NCBI GenBank assembly: GCA_964479535.1
Contig: CAYZMM010000001.1
Coordinates: 62,001-126,000, forward strand
DNA length: 64,000 nucleotides
Source of the DNA: S015-6 sp964479535
GTDB taxonomy: Bacteria > Desulfobacterota > DSWW01
Direction of reading: 5' to 3'
The notes below the pieces were generated by a model. That model was not told the DNA's origin, did not search any database, and was given only the letters and a program-made list of their open reading frames with translations. Both the position numbers and the translations under genes were made by a program. How positions within the stretch are numbered: position 1 is the stretch's first letter; the number at the start of each line of letters is the position of its first letter. This document shows, in pieces, positions 34,597-43,883 of this stretch.

Positions 34597-37181
34597 GAGT
34601 CTATCAGCTGGCCAAAGAGCTCGGAGTGGATAACGTCGAGCTGATCGACAAACTCAAGGCCCTCGGCTTTGACGTGAAGAATCACATGAGCACCCTCTCG
34701 GAAGGGGAAGTCGATCGGGTCCGGTCCGATTTCTCCAAGAAGCAGGAAGTAAAAGTCGACGAAATCCGGATCAAACCGGGGATCATTCGAAGACGCAAGA
34801 AGGCCAAAGCTCCCGAGGCGATCGAAGAGGCGGAGGCGCCGGCCCCGGAAATGGTTGCCGCCGAGCCCTCCGTAGGGGCGGAAGAGGCCCCGGAGGGCGC
34901 ACCGGAAGTGCCGGCCGCAGAGGCGGAAGGCGGGGCGGAACCCCCGGTTACGGAACCGGAGGTTCCGGGCGAAGCTGTGCCGGTCGAAGCTGAACCCGGC
35001 GAGGAAAGGGTCGAGGAGGCGGCACCTGCAGCGCCCGGGCCGTCGCCGACACCCGTGAGTGGGGCGGAAAGGGAGCCGGTTCGAGAGGAGAAGCCGGCAC
35101 CGCAGGCTGAGGCGAAAACCCCGGTCGCGGAGGCGGCGGCTAGACCCGCCGTGAAGCCGGTCGTACCTCCCGGCAAGCAGGTTGTCGAAGAAGAGGAGAT
35201 TGCAGAGGAGAAGGTCGGCAAGAAGAAGCGCCCCCTGCCGGGCAAGAAGGTCGTCGAGTACAAGGGACGGAGGAAGCGGGACTTCACCGCGGATCTGGAT
35301 GAGGACCGTGAGGTGCCGCGAAGAAGGGCAGACCTTCGCAGAGAGCGACGAGGTCCGAGGCGGGCCGCCCAGAAGCCTGTCCTGACCGTTCCGAAGCCGA
35401 TCAAGCGCAAGATCAAGATGGCGGACTCGATCACGGTCGGAGAGCTGGCCAAGCGGCTCAGCGTTAAAGCCGCGGAGGTCATCAGGAGGCTGATGGAAGA
35501 CCAGATCGTGGCAAGCATCAACCAGTCGATCGACTACGAGACGGCGAGCCTGATTGCCCAAGAGTACGAATACGAGGTGGAGAACATCGTGCAGGAAGAG
35601 TCCCAGCTGCTGCCCACGGAGAAGGATCGACCCGAGGGGACGGTCCTCCGCCCCCCGGTCGTGACGATCATGGGACACGTCAACCATGGCAAGACCCGGC
35701 TACTGGATACGATTCGGAAGACGAACGTCATGGAGAAGGAGGCGGGTGGCATCACGCAGCACATCGGTGCATACAAGGTGAACCTGGGAGACAAGACGAT
35801 CTCCTTTCTCGACACGCCCGGTCACGAGGCCTTTACCAAGATGAGAGCCCGGGGGGCGAAGGTGACGGACATCGTCATCCTGGTGGTGGCAGGGGACGAC
35901 GGGGTCATGCCCCAGACCGTGGAGGCGATCGACCATGCGAAGGCAGCCGAGGTTCCCATCATCGTTGCGATCAACAAGATCGATCTGCCGAACGCGAACC
36001 CGGACCGGGTCAAGCAGGAGCTCTCGGAACATGGGCTGATTCCCGAGGACTGGGGCGGCGATACCCTGTTCACCAACATCTCCGCAAAGGAAGGCATCGG
36101 GATCCAGGATCTGCTGGAGCTGATTCTCCTTCAGGCGGAGATGCAGGAACTCAAGTCCGATCCCGGTCGTGAGGCGAAGGGGCTGATCATCGAGGCCAGG
36201 CTCGATCGAACCCTCGGTACCGTGGCCGCGGTGCTCGTACAGGACGGAACCCTCCGTGTGGGTGATCCCTTTGTTACGGGACTCTACCACGGGAAGGTAA
36301 GGGCCCTGATCGACGACCTGGGCAACAGGGTCGAAGAGGCGGGACCTTCCATTCCGGTGGAGGTCCTGGGTTGTTCCGGTGTCCCGGAGGCGGGAGACCC
36401 CCTCTTCGTGGTGGATGACGAAAGGAAGGCGAAAGCGCTGAGCGCCATGCGCATGGAGAAGAGCAGGCAGGCAGGCGCTGCGGCCCAGACCAAGATGTCC
36501 CTGGAGGACTTGTACGAGAAGATTCGTCAGGACGAGATCGAGGATCTCAACCTCATCCTCAAGGCAGATGTGCAGGGCTCTGCGGAGGCCCTTGCCGAAG
36601 CGCTGGAGCGGCTCAGCAACGAGGAAGTCAAGATCAGAGTTCTGCACAGCGGGGTTGGGGGGGTTACGGAGACGGACATCATGCTCGCGTCGGCGTCCGA
36701 CGCCCTGATCATCGGGTTCAACGTTCGGGCCGAACCGAAGGCCTTGAGCCTCGCAGAGCAGGAGAAGGTGGATATCCGTTTCTACACGGTCATCTACGAC
36801 GCGGTTTCGGATGTGGAAGACGCGATCCTCGGCATGTTGAAACCCGTTTACAAGGAAGTTCTGCTGGGCCATGCGGAGATTCGTGAGACCTTCAACATGC
36901 AGCGGGTGGGCACCATTGCCGGCAGCTATATCGTGGACGGGCGCATGGAGAGAAACGCCCGGGTCCGTCTTCTTCGAAACAACGTGGTGGTCCACGACGG
37001 ACGGATTGCGAGTCTCCGGCGTTTCAAAGAGGACGTCAAGGAAGTGGTGGCCGGTTACGAGTGCGGAATCCGAATGGAGAACTACAACGACGTGAAAACG
37101 GGGGATGTTCTCGAATCCTATACCCTCGAACAGGTGGCACAGAGAGGAGCCGAAAGGACCTCTGAAAAACGGCCTACCTGA
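34584..37181 (+). CDS. infB: Translation initiation factor IF-2
   Basis: GTPase that brings initiator tRNA to the 30S subunit. 865 aa. N-terminal domain MAKVRVYQLAKELGVDNVEL, a long Glu/Ala/Pro-rich linker (about 65-260), IF2N second copy (TVGELAKRLSVKAAEVIRRL), and the G domain with GHVNHGKTRLLD, DTPGHEAF and NKIDLPN. C-terminal domains include GVGGVTETDIMLASASDALI. The P-loop has Asn where most IF-2 have Asp (GHVDHGKT). The ATG lies inside ylxR. Confidence 0.97.
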   Translation: MAKVRVYQLAKELGVDNVELIDKLKALGFDVKNHMSTLSEGEVDRVRSDFSKKQEVKVDEIRIKPGIIRRRKKAKAPEAIEEAEAPAPEMVAAEPSVGAEEAPEGAPEVPAAEAEGGAEPPVTEPEVPGEAVPVEAEPGEERVEEAAPAAPGPSPTPVSGAEREPVREEKPAPQAEAKTPVAEAAARPAVKPVVPPGKQVVEEEEIAEEKVGKKKRPLPGKKVVEYKGRRKRDFTADLDEDREVPRRRADLRRERRGPRRAAQKPVLTVPKPIKRKIKMADSITVGELAKRLSVKAAEVIRRLMEDQIVASINQSIDYETASLIAQEYEYEVENIVQEESQLLPTEKDRPEGTVLRPPVVTIMGHVNHGKTRLLDTIRKTNVMEKEAGGITQHIGAYKVNLGDKTISFLDTPGHEAFTKMRARGAKVTDIVILVVAGDDGVMPQTVEAIDHAKAAEVPIIVAINKIDLPNANPDRVKQELSEHGLIPEDWGGDTLFTNISAKEGIGIQDLLELILLQAEMQELKSDPGREAKGLIIEARLDRTLGTVAAVLVQDGTLRVGDPFVTGLYHGKVRALIDDLGNRVEEAGPSIPVEVLGCSGVPEAGDPLFVVDDERKAKALSAMRMEKSRQAGAAAQTKMSLEDLYEKIRQDEIEDLNLILKADVQGSAEALAEALERLSNEEVKIRVLHSGVGGVTETDIMLASASDALIIGFNVRAEPKALSLAEQEKVDIRFYTVIYDAVSDVEDAILGMLKPVYKEVLLGHAEIRETFNMQRVGTIAGSYIVDGRMERNARVRLLRNNVVVHDGRIASLRRFKEDVKEVVAGYECGIRMENYNDVKTGDVLESYTLEQVAQRGAERTSEKRPT

Positions 37182-37219
37182 ACCCCTGAAGTTTCGACGG
37201 CTGTGAGGAAGGCCCCGCC

Positions 37220-37507
37220 ATGGTGGTGGGTATCATCAGGCTCGAGTTGTGGATTCCCGGCAGCAATTCGTTGAAAGCGAAGCGAAGTGTGGTCAAGAAG
37301 ATCATCGAAAGAACGAGATCGCGCTTCAACGTGACCGTCGCCGAGGTGGACAAGCAGGAGGTCTATGGGCGGGCCGTGATCGGCTGTGCCATGGTCGGCT
37401 CGGACAATAGATACGTCAACGGGGCGCTGGACAAGATACTGGATTTCGTGGAGGGGCTTGCTGTTGCGGAGGTCCTCTCGGAAACGGTGGAAATCATGAA
37501 CCTCTAG
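37220..37507 (+). CDS. ylxP: YlxP family protein (DUF503)
   Basis: 95 aa, small alpha-beta protein. VVGIIRLELWIPGSNSLKAK, RSVVKKIIERTRSRFNVTVA and EVDKQEVYGRAVIGCAMV are characteristic of DUF503. It is commonly encoded between infB and rbfA outside gamma-proteobacteria, as here (38 bp after infB, 57 bp before rbfA). A role in ribosome function is implied by context only. Confidence 0.92.
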   Translation: MVVGIIRLELWIPGSNSLKAKRSVVKKIIERTRSRFNVTVAEVDKQEVYGRAVIGCAMVGSDNRYVNGALDKILDFVEGLAVAEVLSETVEIMNL

Positions 37508-37564
37508 CTCGCGGCATGCGTTCTGCTCCCCGCTTGGATTCCATGAGGCGAATCAGGAATCAGC

Positions 37565-37918
37565 ATGGCAGGCTCACGCAGAACAGAGAGAGTCGGCGGT
37601 CAGCTGCGGGAGGAGATTTCCCTTGCGATTCAGCGTGTCGTGAAGGATCCGCGGATCCGTGGCGTAACGGTCACCGACGTTGAGTTGTCGAAGGACCTCC
37701 GGTACGCGAGAGTCTACTACAGCGTAATCGGCGAGGACGAGCGAAAGGAGGAGGCTCGCAGGGGGTTGCAGAGCGCCAGGGGCCTGATCAGAAGGGAACT
37801 GGGGCGGAACCTGCCGCTTCGCTACGTGCCGGACATGGAGTTCTTCTTCGATGCGTCCTTCGAACACGCCGATCACATTGAGAACCTTCTACGAAAGATC
37901 CAGGATACCGAGAGCTGA
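37565..37918 (+). CDS. rbfA: Ribosome-binding factor A
   Basis: 117 aa KH-like protein needed for late 16S rRNA processing and cold adaptation. RVGGQLREEISLAIQRVVKD, VTVTDVELSKDLRYARVYYS and LPLRYVPDMEFFFDASFEHA followed by LLRKI are all family signatures. It sits between ylxP and truB. Confidence 0.95.
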   Translation: MAGSRRTERVGGQLREEISLAIQRVVKDPRIRGVTVTDVELSKDLRYARVYYSVIGEDERKEEARRGLQSARGLIRRELGRNLPLRYVPDMEFFFDASFEHADHIENLLRKIQDTES

Positions 37919-37946
37919 GCTTGGCGCACAGAGGGGGAGCGTCCCT

Positions 37947-38885
37947 TTGGACCATCGGGCCCGCGAGCAAGCGGCCGGCGTATATGTGTTGGACAAACCC
38001 GGCGGCATCACCTCCCTCGATGCGGTTCGCAGACTGAAGAGGTTGCTTTCGCCGGTACGTATGGGACACACGGGAACGCTCGATCCGATGGCGACCGGCG
38101 TGCTGGCCGTCTGCGTCGGGGAAGCGACGAAGCTGGTGCCGTACATGCGGCTGGAGCCGAAGACATATCGGGGTCGCCTTCGGCTCGGTCTGGTAACGGA
38201 CAGCTGGGATGTTACGGGAAAGGTGGTCGAGACGAGGCGGGTCCCGGCATTCACGGGGGAGTTCCTGGAGCAGAGGTGCCGGGAGCTGGAGGGCGTGCAG
38301 TATCTGGAGCCCCCTCAGTTCTCCGCGATCAAGCACAAGGGGCGGCCCCTTTACACGTATGCGAGAAAGGGTGTGGTCGTGGAGGCGGAGCCTCGTGCGA
38401 CTCGGATCGAGGCTTTTCAGCTGCTGAAGAAAGAAGGAGACCACCTCGCCTTCGAGCTGACGTGCAGCCGCGGCACCTATGTGCGCGCCCTTGTTCACGC
38501 CCTGGGACAGAGGCTGGGGTGTGGAGCTTGCCTCGAGTCTCTTCGAAGGACCGAGTGCGGGGGGTTCAGGATCGAAGAAGCCCACTCCCTGGAGGCCCTG
38601 GAGACGTCGATTGCGGGAGACAGGCAGGGGCAGTTTCTGCTGGCGCCTGCGCAGGTGCTGGACCATCTGGATGGTTGTGAGGTACGGGAGGAGAGCGAGA
38701 AGAAGGTCCGACACGGGAATCCTCTGCGTGACGGGGATCTGAAGGAGGCAACCCCGCTCCGGGACCGGATCGGGGAGAGGTTTCGAATCATGATGCAGGG
38801 GAAGCTTGCTGCCGTTGCGGAGGTAAGGAGTGATCCGCAGGGAGCTTTTCTCCAACCCCTTCGGGTACTTCTTCGTGCTGCGTGA
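37947..38885 (+). CDS. truB: tRNA pseudouridine-55 synthase
   Basis: Makes pseudouridine 55 in the T loop of tRNAs. 312 aa from TTG 37947, with AGAGGGGGAG 6 nt upstream. The frame is open further upstream, but family similarity begins at GVYVLDKPGGITSLDAVRRL. The catalytic Asp is in GHTGTLDPMATGVL. Later motifs are EPPQFSAIKHKGRPLYTYAR and ELTCSRGTYVRALVHALG, with a C-terminal PUA-like domain. The gap to rbfA is 28 bp. Confidence 0.95.
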   Translation: MDHRAREQAAGVYVLDKPGGITSLDAVRRLKRLLSPVRMGHTGTLDPMATGVLAVCVGEATKLVPYMRLEPKTYRGRLRLGLVTDSWDVTGKVVETRRVPAFTGEFLEQRCRELEGVQYLEPPQFSAIKHKGRPLYTYARKGVVVEAEPRATRIEAFQLLKKEGDHLAFELTCSRGTYVRALVHALGQRLGCGACLESLRRTECGGFRIEEAHSLEALETSIAGDRQGQFLLAPAQVLDHLDGCEVREESEKKVRHGNPLRDGDLKEATPLRDRIGERFRIMMQGKLAAVAEVRSDPQGAFLQPLRVLLRAA

Positions 38886-38972
38886 GCAGCCGGTCGGAGG
38901 GCGGGGGAAAGGGGAAGGGACTCAGGGGGGCATGACTCCCCATATCTTTTTGAAAAGAAGCAGGAGGAACAG

Positions 38973-39242
38973 ATGAGCATCGAGCGGGCGAAGACGCAGG
39001 AGATCCTGCAGACCTACAGGCGGCACGACAAGGACACGGGATCTCCGGAGGTGCAAATCGCTTTGCTGACCGAGCGAATCCTCAACCTGACGGAGCATTT
39101 CAAGACGCACAAGAAGGACCATCACTCTCGCCGCGGTCTTCTCCACCTTGTGAGTCTGCGCAGGCGTCTCCTGAACTACCTGAAGCGGGAAGACGCCGAA
39201 CGTTACAAGGCACTCATCGAACAACTGGGTCTGCGGAAGTAG
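38973..39242 (+). CDS. rpsO: 30S ribosomal protein S15
   Basis: 89 aa, standard length. QTYRRHDKDTGSPEVQIALL, TEHFKTHKKDHHSRRGLL and LVSLRRRLLNYLKREDAERY are typical. AGGAGGA precedes the ATG by 5 nt. pnp, the usual downstream neighbour, is missing here and an M16 protease gene follows instead. Confidence 0.98.
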   Translation: MSIERAKTQEILQTYRRHDKDTGSPEVQIALLTERILNLTEHFKTHKKDHHSRRGLLHLVSLRRRLLNYLKREDAERYKALIEQLGLRK

Positions 39243-39326
39243 CGCGAGAACCGGGGGAAGGCATCAGCGCCGGGTGGAAACGGGCATCCCCAACCCGGGT
39301 CACGTGCCACCTCGAAGAGGAATCGT

Positions 39327-40583
39327 ATGGTACAGGCGAGCCGGCTGCGGAACGGTGTGCGTATCCTGACAGAGGACATCCCCCACGCCATATCCATATC
39401 GGCAGGCATCTGGATACTTCGCGGATCCCGCAATGAACCTTCCGAATGGAACGGGATCACACATTTCGTTGAGCATCTTCTCTTCAAGGGCACCGAGACA
39501 CGGACGGCCCTCGACATTTCCAGAGAAATCGAGTCGGTGGGAGGCTCCCTGAACGCCTTCACCGCCAAGGAGTTCACCTGCCTCCATGCCCGGTCACTGC
39601 ACAACCAGTTGCCGCTGATCATGGAGTTGCTCTCCGACATCTTCCTTCGATCCATTCTTCCCGAAGAGGAGATCGAACGTGAGCGGCAGGTCATTCTTCA
39701 AGAAATCAGTATGGTGGAAGACTCACCAGAGGAGCTGATTCACGAACTCTTTGCCGGTTCCTACTGGAGGGGGAACCCTCTTGGGCGTTCCACACTCGGG
39801 ACGAAAGAGATCATCGGAAGTTTGGACCGGAAGAGCCTGCTGGACTACTCGCGTATTCTACAGGATCCGGAAAGGGTGCTCGTGACCCTTGCCGGACGGC
39901 TGGACCACCAGGAAGTTATGAAGGTGGCGGAGCGATTCCTGGATTATGGTACGAACGGGACCGGGGATCTCGCGATGGAGAAACCGGAGCCGCACCGAGG
40001 GCTTCATCTTCACCTGAAGGATCTGGGACAGGCGCACATCTGTCTCGGAACGCTGGGCGTGCCCTATTCCCATCCGAGGAGGTACGGATACCACGTCCTG
40101 AACACGTTGCTCGGGGGAGGGATGAGCTCCCGGCTCTTTCAGGAGATACGGGAGAAGCGGGGTCTGGCCTATTCGGTCTATTCCTTCCAGGCGGCCTACC
40201 TGGATACAGGCATGCTCGGGGTGTATGTGGGAACGGGCCGGGATGCGGTGCGGGAGGTCGTTGAACTGATCATCGAGAACCTCTCGAGGCTCAAGAACGA
40301 GGAAGTGCCTGCGGACGAAATCCTCACCTCGAAGGAGCAGTTGAAGGGCAATCTCCTCCTCAGCACGGAGAGCACCAGCAGCCGCATGAGCAAGCTCGCC
40401 ATGAACGAGATGTACTTCGGCAGGCAACTGGAACTGGAAGACGTGATCGAAGAAATCGAGCGAGTGGAAGCAGCCGATGTGCGCGCCATTTCCGAGGAAC
40501 TCTTTCAATCGGATTATATGAGTCTCGCCGTCCTGGGCGACATCGACCGCGACGCACTCGCTTCGATCAGGATCGAGTGCTAG
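39327..40583 (+). CDS. M16 family zinc peptidase
   Basis: 418 aa processing-peptidase-like enzyme. The inverse zinc motif HxxEH is HFVEH in GITHFVEHLLFKGT (about residue 48). The downstream Glu ligand is in the ERERQVILQEI helix. The second, inactive M16 half begins at HLKDLGQAHICLGTLG. The Gly-rich GGGMSSRLFQEIREKRGLAYSV is characteristic. No signal peptide, so it is cytoplasmic. It is found after rpsO or pnp in many bacteria. Substrates are unknown. Confidence 0.93.
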   Translation: MVQASRLRNGVRILTEDIPHAISISAGIWILRGSRNEPSEWNGITHFVEHLLFKGTETRTALDISREIESVGGSLNAFTAKEFTCLHARSLHNQLPLIMELLSDIFLRSILPEEEIERERQVILQEISMVEDSPEELIHELFAGSYWRGNPLGRSTLGTKEIIGSLDRKSLLDYSRILQDPERVLVTLAGRLDHQEVMKVAERFLDYGTNGTGDLAMEKPEPHRGLHLHLKDLGQAHICLGTLGVPYSHPRRYGYHVLNTLLGGGMSSRLFQEIREKRGLAYSVYSFQAAYLDTGMLGVYVGTGRDAVREVVELIIENLSRLKNEEVPADEILTSKEQLKGNLLLSTESTSSRMSKLAMNEMYFGRQLELEDVIEEIERVEAADVRAISEELFQSDYMSLAVLGDIDRDALASIRIEC

Positions 40584-40622
40584 CCCCAGTCCCGGCGGTA
40601 AGCAAGGGGAGCGGATGATTCG

Positions 40623-41927
40623 ATGATTTCTCGTTACAGCCGTCCGGAAATGGAAAGAATCTGGGATCTGGAGAACAAGTACGGCATCTGGCTTCGGATC
40701 GAGAAGCTTGCATGTGAAGCATATGCGGAGCTGGGACAGATTCCCGGCGAATCCCTCGAGGCGATCCGGAAGGGTTCGTTCTCCCTGAAACGGATGGAAG
40801 AGCTGGAGGCGATTACCCAGCACGATGTGATCGCGTTCCTGACCGCCGTGGGGGAAACGATCGGCGAAGACGCCCGGTTCGTTCACATGGGGATGACGTC
40901 GTCGGATGTCCTGGACACGGGATTTGCCGTACAGCTTCGGGACGCTGCGGATCTCATTCTGGCGGGGGTAGACCGCCTTCTGGCCGAAATCAGGAAGAAG
41001 GCACTGGCGCACAAGGACACCCTGATGATCGGCCGCACCCATGGGGTGCATGCCGAGCCGATCACCTTCGGGCTGAAGATGGCCGTCTGGTACGAAGAGA
41101 TGCTGAGAAGCCGGCAGCGGCTGGTCCACGCCAGAGAGATGATCGCCGTCGGGAAGCTTTCGGGTGCCGTCGGCACGTATGCCACGATCCCGCCGGAGGT
41201 CGAGATCCATGTCTGTGACAGGCTCGGCCTTCAACCGGCGCCGGTCTCCACACAGATTGTCCAGCGCGACCGGCACGCGGAGTTCTTCGGCGCACTGGCC
41301 ATCCTGGCCTCCTCCATCGAAAAGTTCGCCCTGGAGATACGCCACCTCCAGCGCACCGAGGTCCGGGAGGCCGGAGAGTTCTTCGCCGAGGGGCAGAAGG
41401 GGTCCTCCGCAATGCCTCACAAGCGGAATCCCATCGGGTCGGAAAACCTGTGCGGTCTGGCCCGTCTGGTGCGCTCCTACGCCGCGGCCTCCCTGGAGAA
41501 CATTCCCTTGTGGCATGAGCGGGACATCAGCCACTCTTCGGTGGAGCGGGTGATCGGGCCGGACAGCACCCTGCTCGTTGATTTCATGCTCCACAGGATG
41601 GCGGGGCTCGTGAAGAACCTTCAGGTCGATTCCGACCGGATGAAGGAGAACCTGGGCGTGACGGGGGGCCTGTTCTTCTCACAGGAACTGCTCCTGCGGC
41701 TGGCGAAGAAGGGGAAGTCTCGTGAAGAGGCGTATACCCTGGTTCAGGGACACGCGATGGCGGTCTGGGCGGGCGAAGGGGACCTTCTTTCCCGGGTACT
41801 CGCCGACCCTTCGATTCTCGAATGCATGGAGGTGGAAGAGATTCGGGACGTTTTTCGCGTGGATCGATATACACGCCACGTGGACAGGATCTTCGAGCGA
41901 ATCTTCGGACCCGGCAAGGACGGATGA
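40623..41927 (+). CDS. purB: Adenylosuccinate lyase
   Basis: Catalyses two beta-eliminations in purine synthesis, releasing fumarate. 434 aa. IGRTHGVHAEPITFGLK with the general-acid His, the fumarase-superfamily signature GSSAMPHKRNPIGSENL with the catalytic-loop Ser, and HMGMTSSDVLDTGFAVQL. It is followed 54 bp later by pyrE, so two nucleotide genes sit together. Confidence 0.97.
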   Translation: MISRYSRPEMERIWDLENKYGIWLRIEKLACEAYAELGQIPGESLEAIRKGSFSLKRMEELEAITQHDVIAFLTAVGETIGEDARFVHMGMTSSDVLDTGFAVQLRDAADLILAGVDRLLAEIRKKALAHKDTLMIGRTHGVHAEPITFGLKMAVWYEEMLRSRQRLVHAREMIAVGKLSGAVGTYATIPPEVEIHVCDRLGLQPAPVSTQIVQRDRHAEFFGALAILASSIEKFALEIRHLQRTEVREAGEFFAEGQKGSSAMPHKRNPIGSENLCGLARLVRSYAAASLENIPLWHERDISHSSVERVIGPDSTLLVDFMLHRMAGLVKNLQVDSDRMKENLGVTGGLFFSQELLLRLAKKGKSREEAYTLVQGHAMAVWAGEGDLLSRVLADPSILECMEVEEIRDVFRVDRYTRHVDRIFERIFGPGKDG

Positions 41928-41981
41928 TCGAATGCCGGTTGCCTCCGGACGGGGATCGGCCGAAACGAGGTGCGGGGAAGC

Positions 41982-42548
41982 ATGGAGAAGACCGAAGAAG
42001 TGAGAAGGAGGCTCCTCGCGATCCTACGGGAAAAATCTCTGGAAAGGGGCAGGTTCCAGCTTCGATCGGGACGGTGGAGCGACTACTACGTGGACGGGAA
42101 GCAGACGACCCTGGACGCGGAGGGAAGCTACCTGATCGGCAAGCTCCTGCACGCGCGGATCCGGGCCTCCGGGGCGAATCCAAAGGCAGTGGGTGGCGTT
42201 ACGCTCGGGGCCGACCCGATCGTGACCGCCGTCTCCGTCGTGAGTTATCTGGAGGGGCGCCCCATTCCTGCATTTATCATCCGCAAGGAGCCGAAAGGGC
42301 ATGGGACGGAGAGGTGGATCGAAGGGCTCAAGAACATTGCCCCGGGCAGCCCTGTTGCTGTCGTCGAAGATGTGCTGACGACGGGAGGGACGCTCCTGGA
42401 GGGGGTAAGGCATACGCGTGAGGCCGGACTCCAGGTCCGTCACGTCTACACGCTGATCGACCGGCAGGAGGGCGGGAGGGAGGCGATCGAAGCCGAGTCT
42501 CTGGTGCTCGACTCGCTCTTCACCCGGGATGAGCTTCTGGCCGGTTAG
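41982..42548 (+). CDS. pyrE: Orotate phosphoribosyltransferase
   Basis: Forms orotidine-5'-phosphate from orotate and PRPP. 188 aa from ATG 41982 (GAGGTG 10 nt upstream); GTG 41970 is a weaker alternative. FQLRSGRWSDYYVDGKQ, IIRKEPKGHGTERWIEG and the PRPP loop VAVVEDVLTTGGTLLEGV are diagnostic. Convergent with queH, 15 bp away. Confidence 0.95.
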   Translation: MEKTEEVRRRLLAILREKSLERGRFQLRSGRWSDYYVDGKQTTLDAEGSYLIGKLLHARIRASGANPKAVGGVTLGADPIVTAVSVVSYLEGRPIPAFIIRKEPKGHGTERWIEGLKNIAPGSPVAVVEDVLTTGGTLLEGVRHTREAGLQVRHVYTLIDRQEGGREAIEAESLVLDSLFTRDELLAG

Positions 42549-42563
42549 GACGCCGCCGAGCCG

Positions 42564-43151
42564 TCAGGGACCCCGCATGCTGTCGCAACATCCACAGTAG
42601 TCCTGCCTGTACAGGCCCAGGCTCCTGCTTTTCCGAACGCTCTTCAGAAAACCATCCTGCTTCTTGAAATCGGCCTCCAGGAAGGATACGCCGGCGTCCT
42701 TTCCGATATCGGCCCCTAACCTATTGATCATTTTACTGTTTTTTCTTGGACCGATGGTGAGGGTCGTTCCGAAGAGGTCGATGGAGGCGGATCTTGCCAT
42801 CCGGGCGGTACCCTCCAGGCGGAAATGAATGCAGATTTCGCATCGTTTCCCGCCCTCTGGCTCGCCTTCCAATCCCCTGGCTCGTTCCAGCCACGTTTCG
42901 GGTTCAAAAGGGGGAATCCAGAGGCCTGCTGCGTGTTCTCTGCAGACCCGGGCGGTCGCTTCCAGCCGCTTGAAATACTCGGCCCGCGGGTACAGGTTCG
43001 GGTTGAAGAAGAACCCGATGGGATGGTAGGTTTCTTCGAGAAGGTCGATGACATGGGTGGAACAGGGGCCGCAACATATGTGCAGCAGGAGGCGGGGCTT
43101 TTCCCGCGACCGGGGATAGGGGATAGGGGCCCCGTGAGGCGTGATGCTCAG
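42564..43151 (-). CDS. queH: Epoxyqueuosine reductase QueH
   Basis: Final step of queuosine synthesis in organisms without QueG. About 195 aa. Catalytic Cys region LLLHICCGPCSTHVID, the iron-sulfur ligands in CEICIHFRL and DYCGCCDSMRG, and EYFKRLEATARVCREHAAGL. No ATG, GTG or TTG lies in frame close upstream of HICCGPC. The best NTG is CTG at 43151, which overlaps the TGA of the preceding gene as CTGA, with GGAGG just before it. Start uncertain; the product itself is clear. Confidence 0.85.
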   Translation of the reverse strand: MSITPHGAPIPYPRSREKPRLLLHICCGPCSTHVIDLLEETYHPIGFFFNPNLYPRAEYFKRLEATARVCREHAAGLWIPPFEPETWLERARGLEGEPEGGKRCEICIHFRLEGTARMARSASIDLFGTTLTIGPRKNSKMINRLGADIGKDAGVSFLEADFKKQDGFLKSVRKSRSLGLYRQDYCGCCDSMRGP

Positions 43152-43489
43152 TCCTCCTCGGCATAATCTTCTGCGCCCGGGCCCATGAGCTCCTCGTCGT
43201 CGATCAGGGAAAGGCCGTTTTCGAGACCTGATTCGGACTCGAGGTCCTCGTCCTGAAAGGATTCCGAATGACCGATCGAGCTTTCGTCGTCGCGGCGTCT
43301 CCGGCCGCGCGGCCTTGTTGGAGCCGAGGCGGTGGCACCTGTCTTGAGCGGAGAGCTCGTCTCCCTGGCAGGAGCCTCGTTCTGATCCGCTCCGCACTTC
43401 GGGCAGACCGGCTTGGGCCTGCTCAGGTCATAGAATTTGCAGCCACACTGGTAACATGTGTACTTGTTTCCGAGTTTCTTCTTGGCCAT
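43148..43489 (-). CDS. FYDLN-acid zinc-ribbon protein (TIGR02300 type)
   Basis: 113 aa from ATG 43489. A basic N-terminus (MAKKKLGNKYTC), a CxxC-CxxC zinc ribbon (CYQCGCKFYDLSRPKPVCPKCG) containing FYDL, and a strongly acidic C-terminal half ending EDYAEED. Function unknown. Co-directional with queH, whose proposed start overlaps its stop. Confidence 0.85.
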   Translation of the reverse strand: MAKKKLGNKYTCYQCGCKFYDLSRPKPVCPKCGADQNEAPARETSSPLKTGATASAPTRPRGRRRRDDESSIGHSESFQDEDLESESGLENGLSLIDDEELMGPGAEDYAEED

Positions 43490-43520
43490 TGCATCCCTCT
43501 GCGCGCGCCTTGCCCCATTA

Positions 43521-43551
43521 AGCATTCGAATTTCCTCGGAAATCGGATGCT
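43521..43551. promoter_or_regulatory. Imperfect hairpin in the divergent gap before the zinc-ribbon genes
   Basis: AGCATTCGAATTTCC (43521-43535) and GGAAATCGGATGCT (43538-43551) pair with one bulge and one mismatch around a TC loop. It sits between the FYDLN gene and the FmdB-like gene, so an operator or RNA hairpin for either is possible. No independent evidence. Confidence 0.3.
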
Positions 43552-43625
43552 AAACTAATGGTTCCACGGATAGATGTCAAGAGGAAAGGTTCCTGAAGAA
43601 TCTTTCATGCAGAGGAGGAAAAGAA

Positions 43626-43832
43626 GTGCCGATCTATGAATTCAAGTGCCCCGAATGCGGTACGGGGTTCGAGCGGCTTTGCCGGTCTTCCGTCCAGAAT
43701 GAAAGACTCGAGACCTGCCCGCAGTGCGGATGCGCGAAAGCGGAACGCGTGCTGTCCCGGATCGGTTCTGTGCGGACGGGTATGGAGGAGGGTGCGTCTT
43801 CCTGCGGAACGTCCGGTTCCGGGTTCTCCTGA
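43626..43832 (+). CDS. FmdB/CxxC zinc-ribbon regulatory protein
   Basis: 68 aa small zinc-ribbon protein: MPIYEFKCPECGTGFERLCR, ETCPQCGCAKAERVLSRIGS and a Gly/Ser-rich end. It starts at GTG 43626, with AGGAGGAAAAGA upstream. Family members occur near amidase or stress genes, but the function is not known. It faces rlpA, 51 bp away. Confidence 0.9.
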   Translation: MPIYEFKCPECGTGFERLCRSSVQNERLETCPQCGCAKAERVLSRIGSVRTGMEEGASSCGTSGSGFS

Positions 43833-43883
43833 GCGGGCTGAGTCAACGGCAGCCGTGTGCTGCCAGGGCCCCGACCGGCGCGG

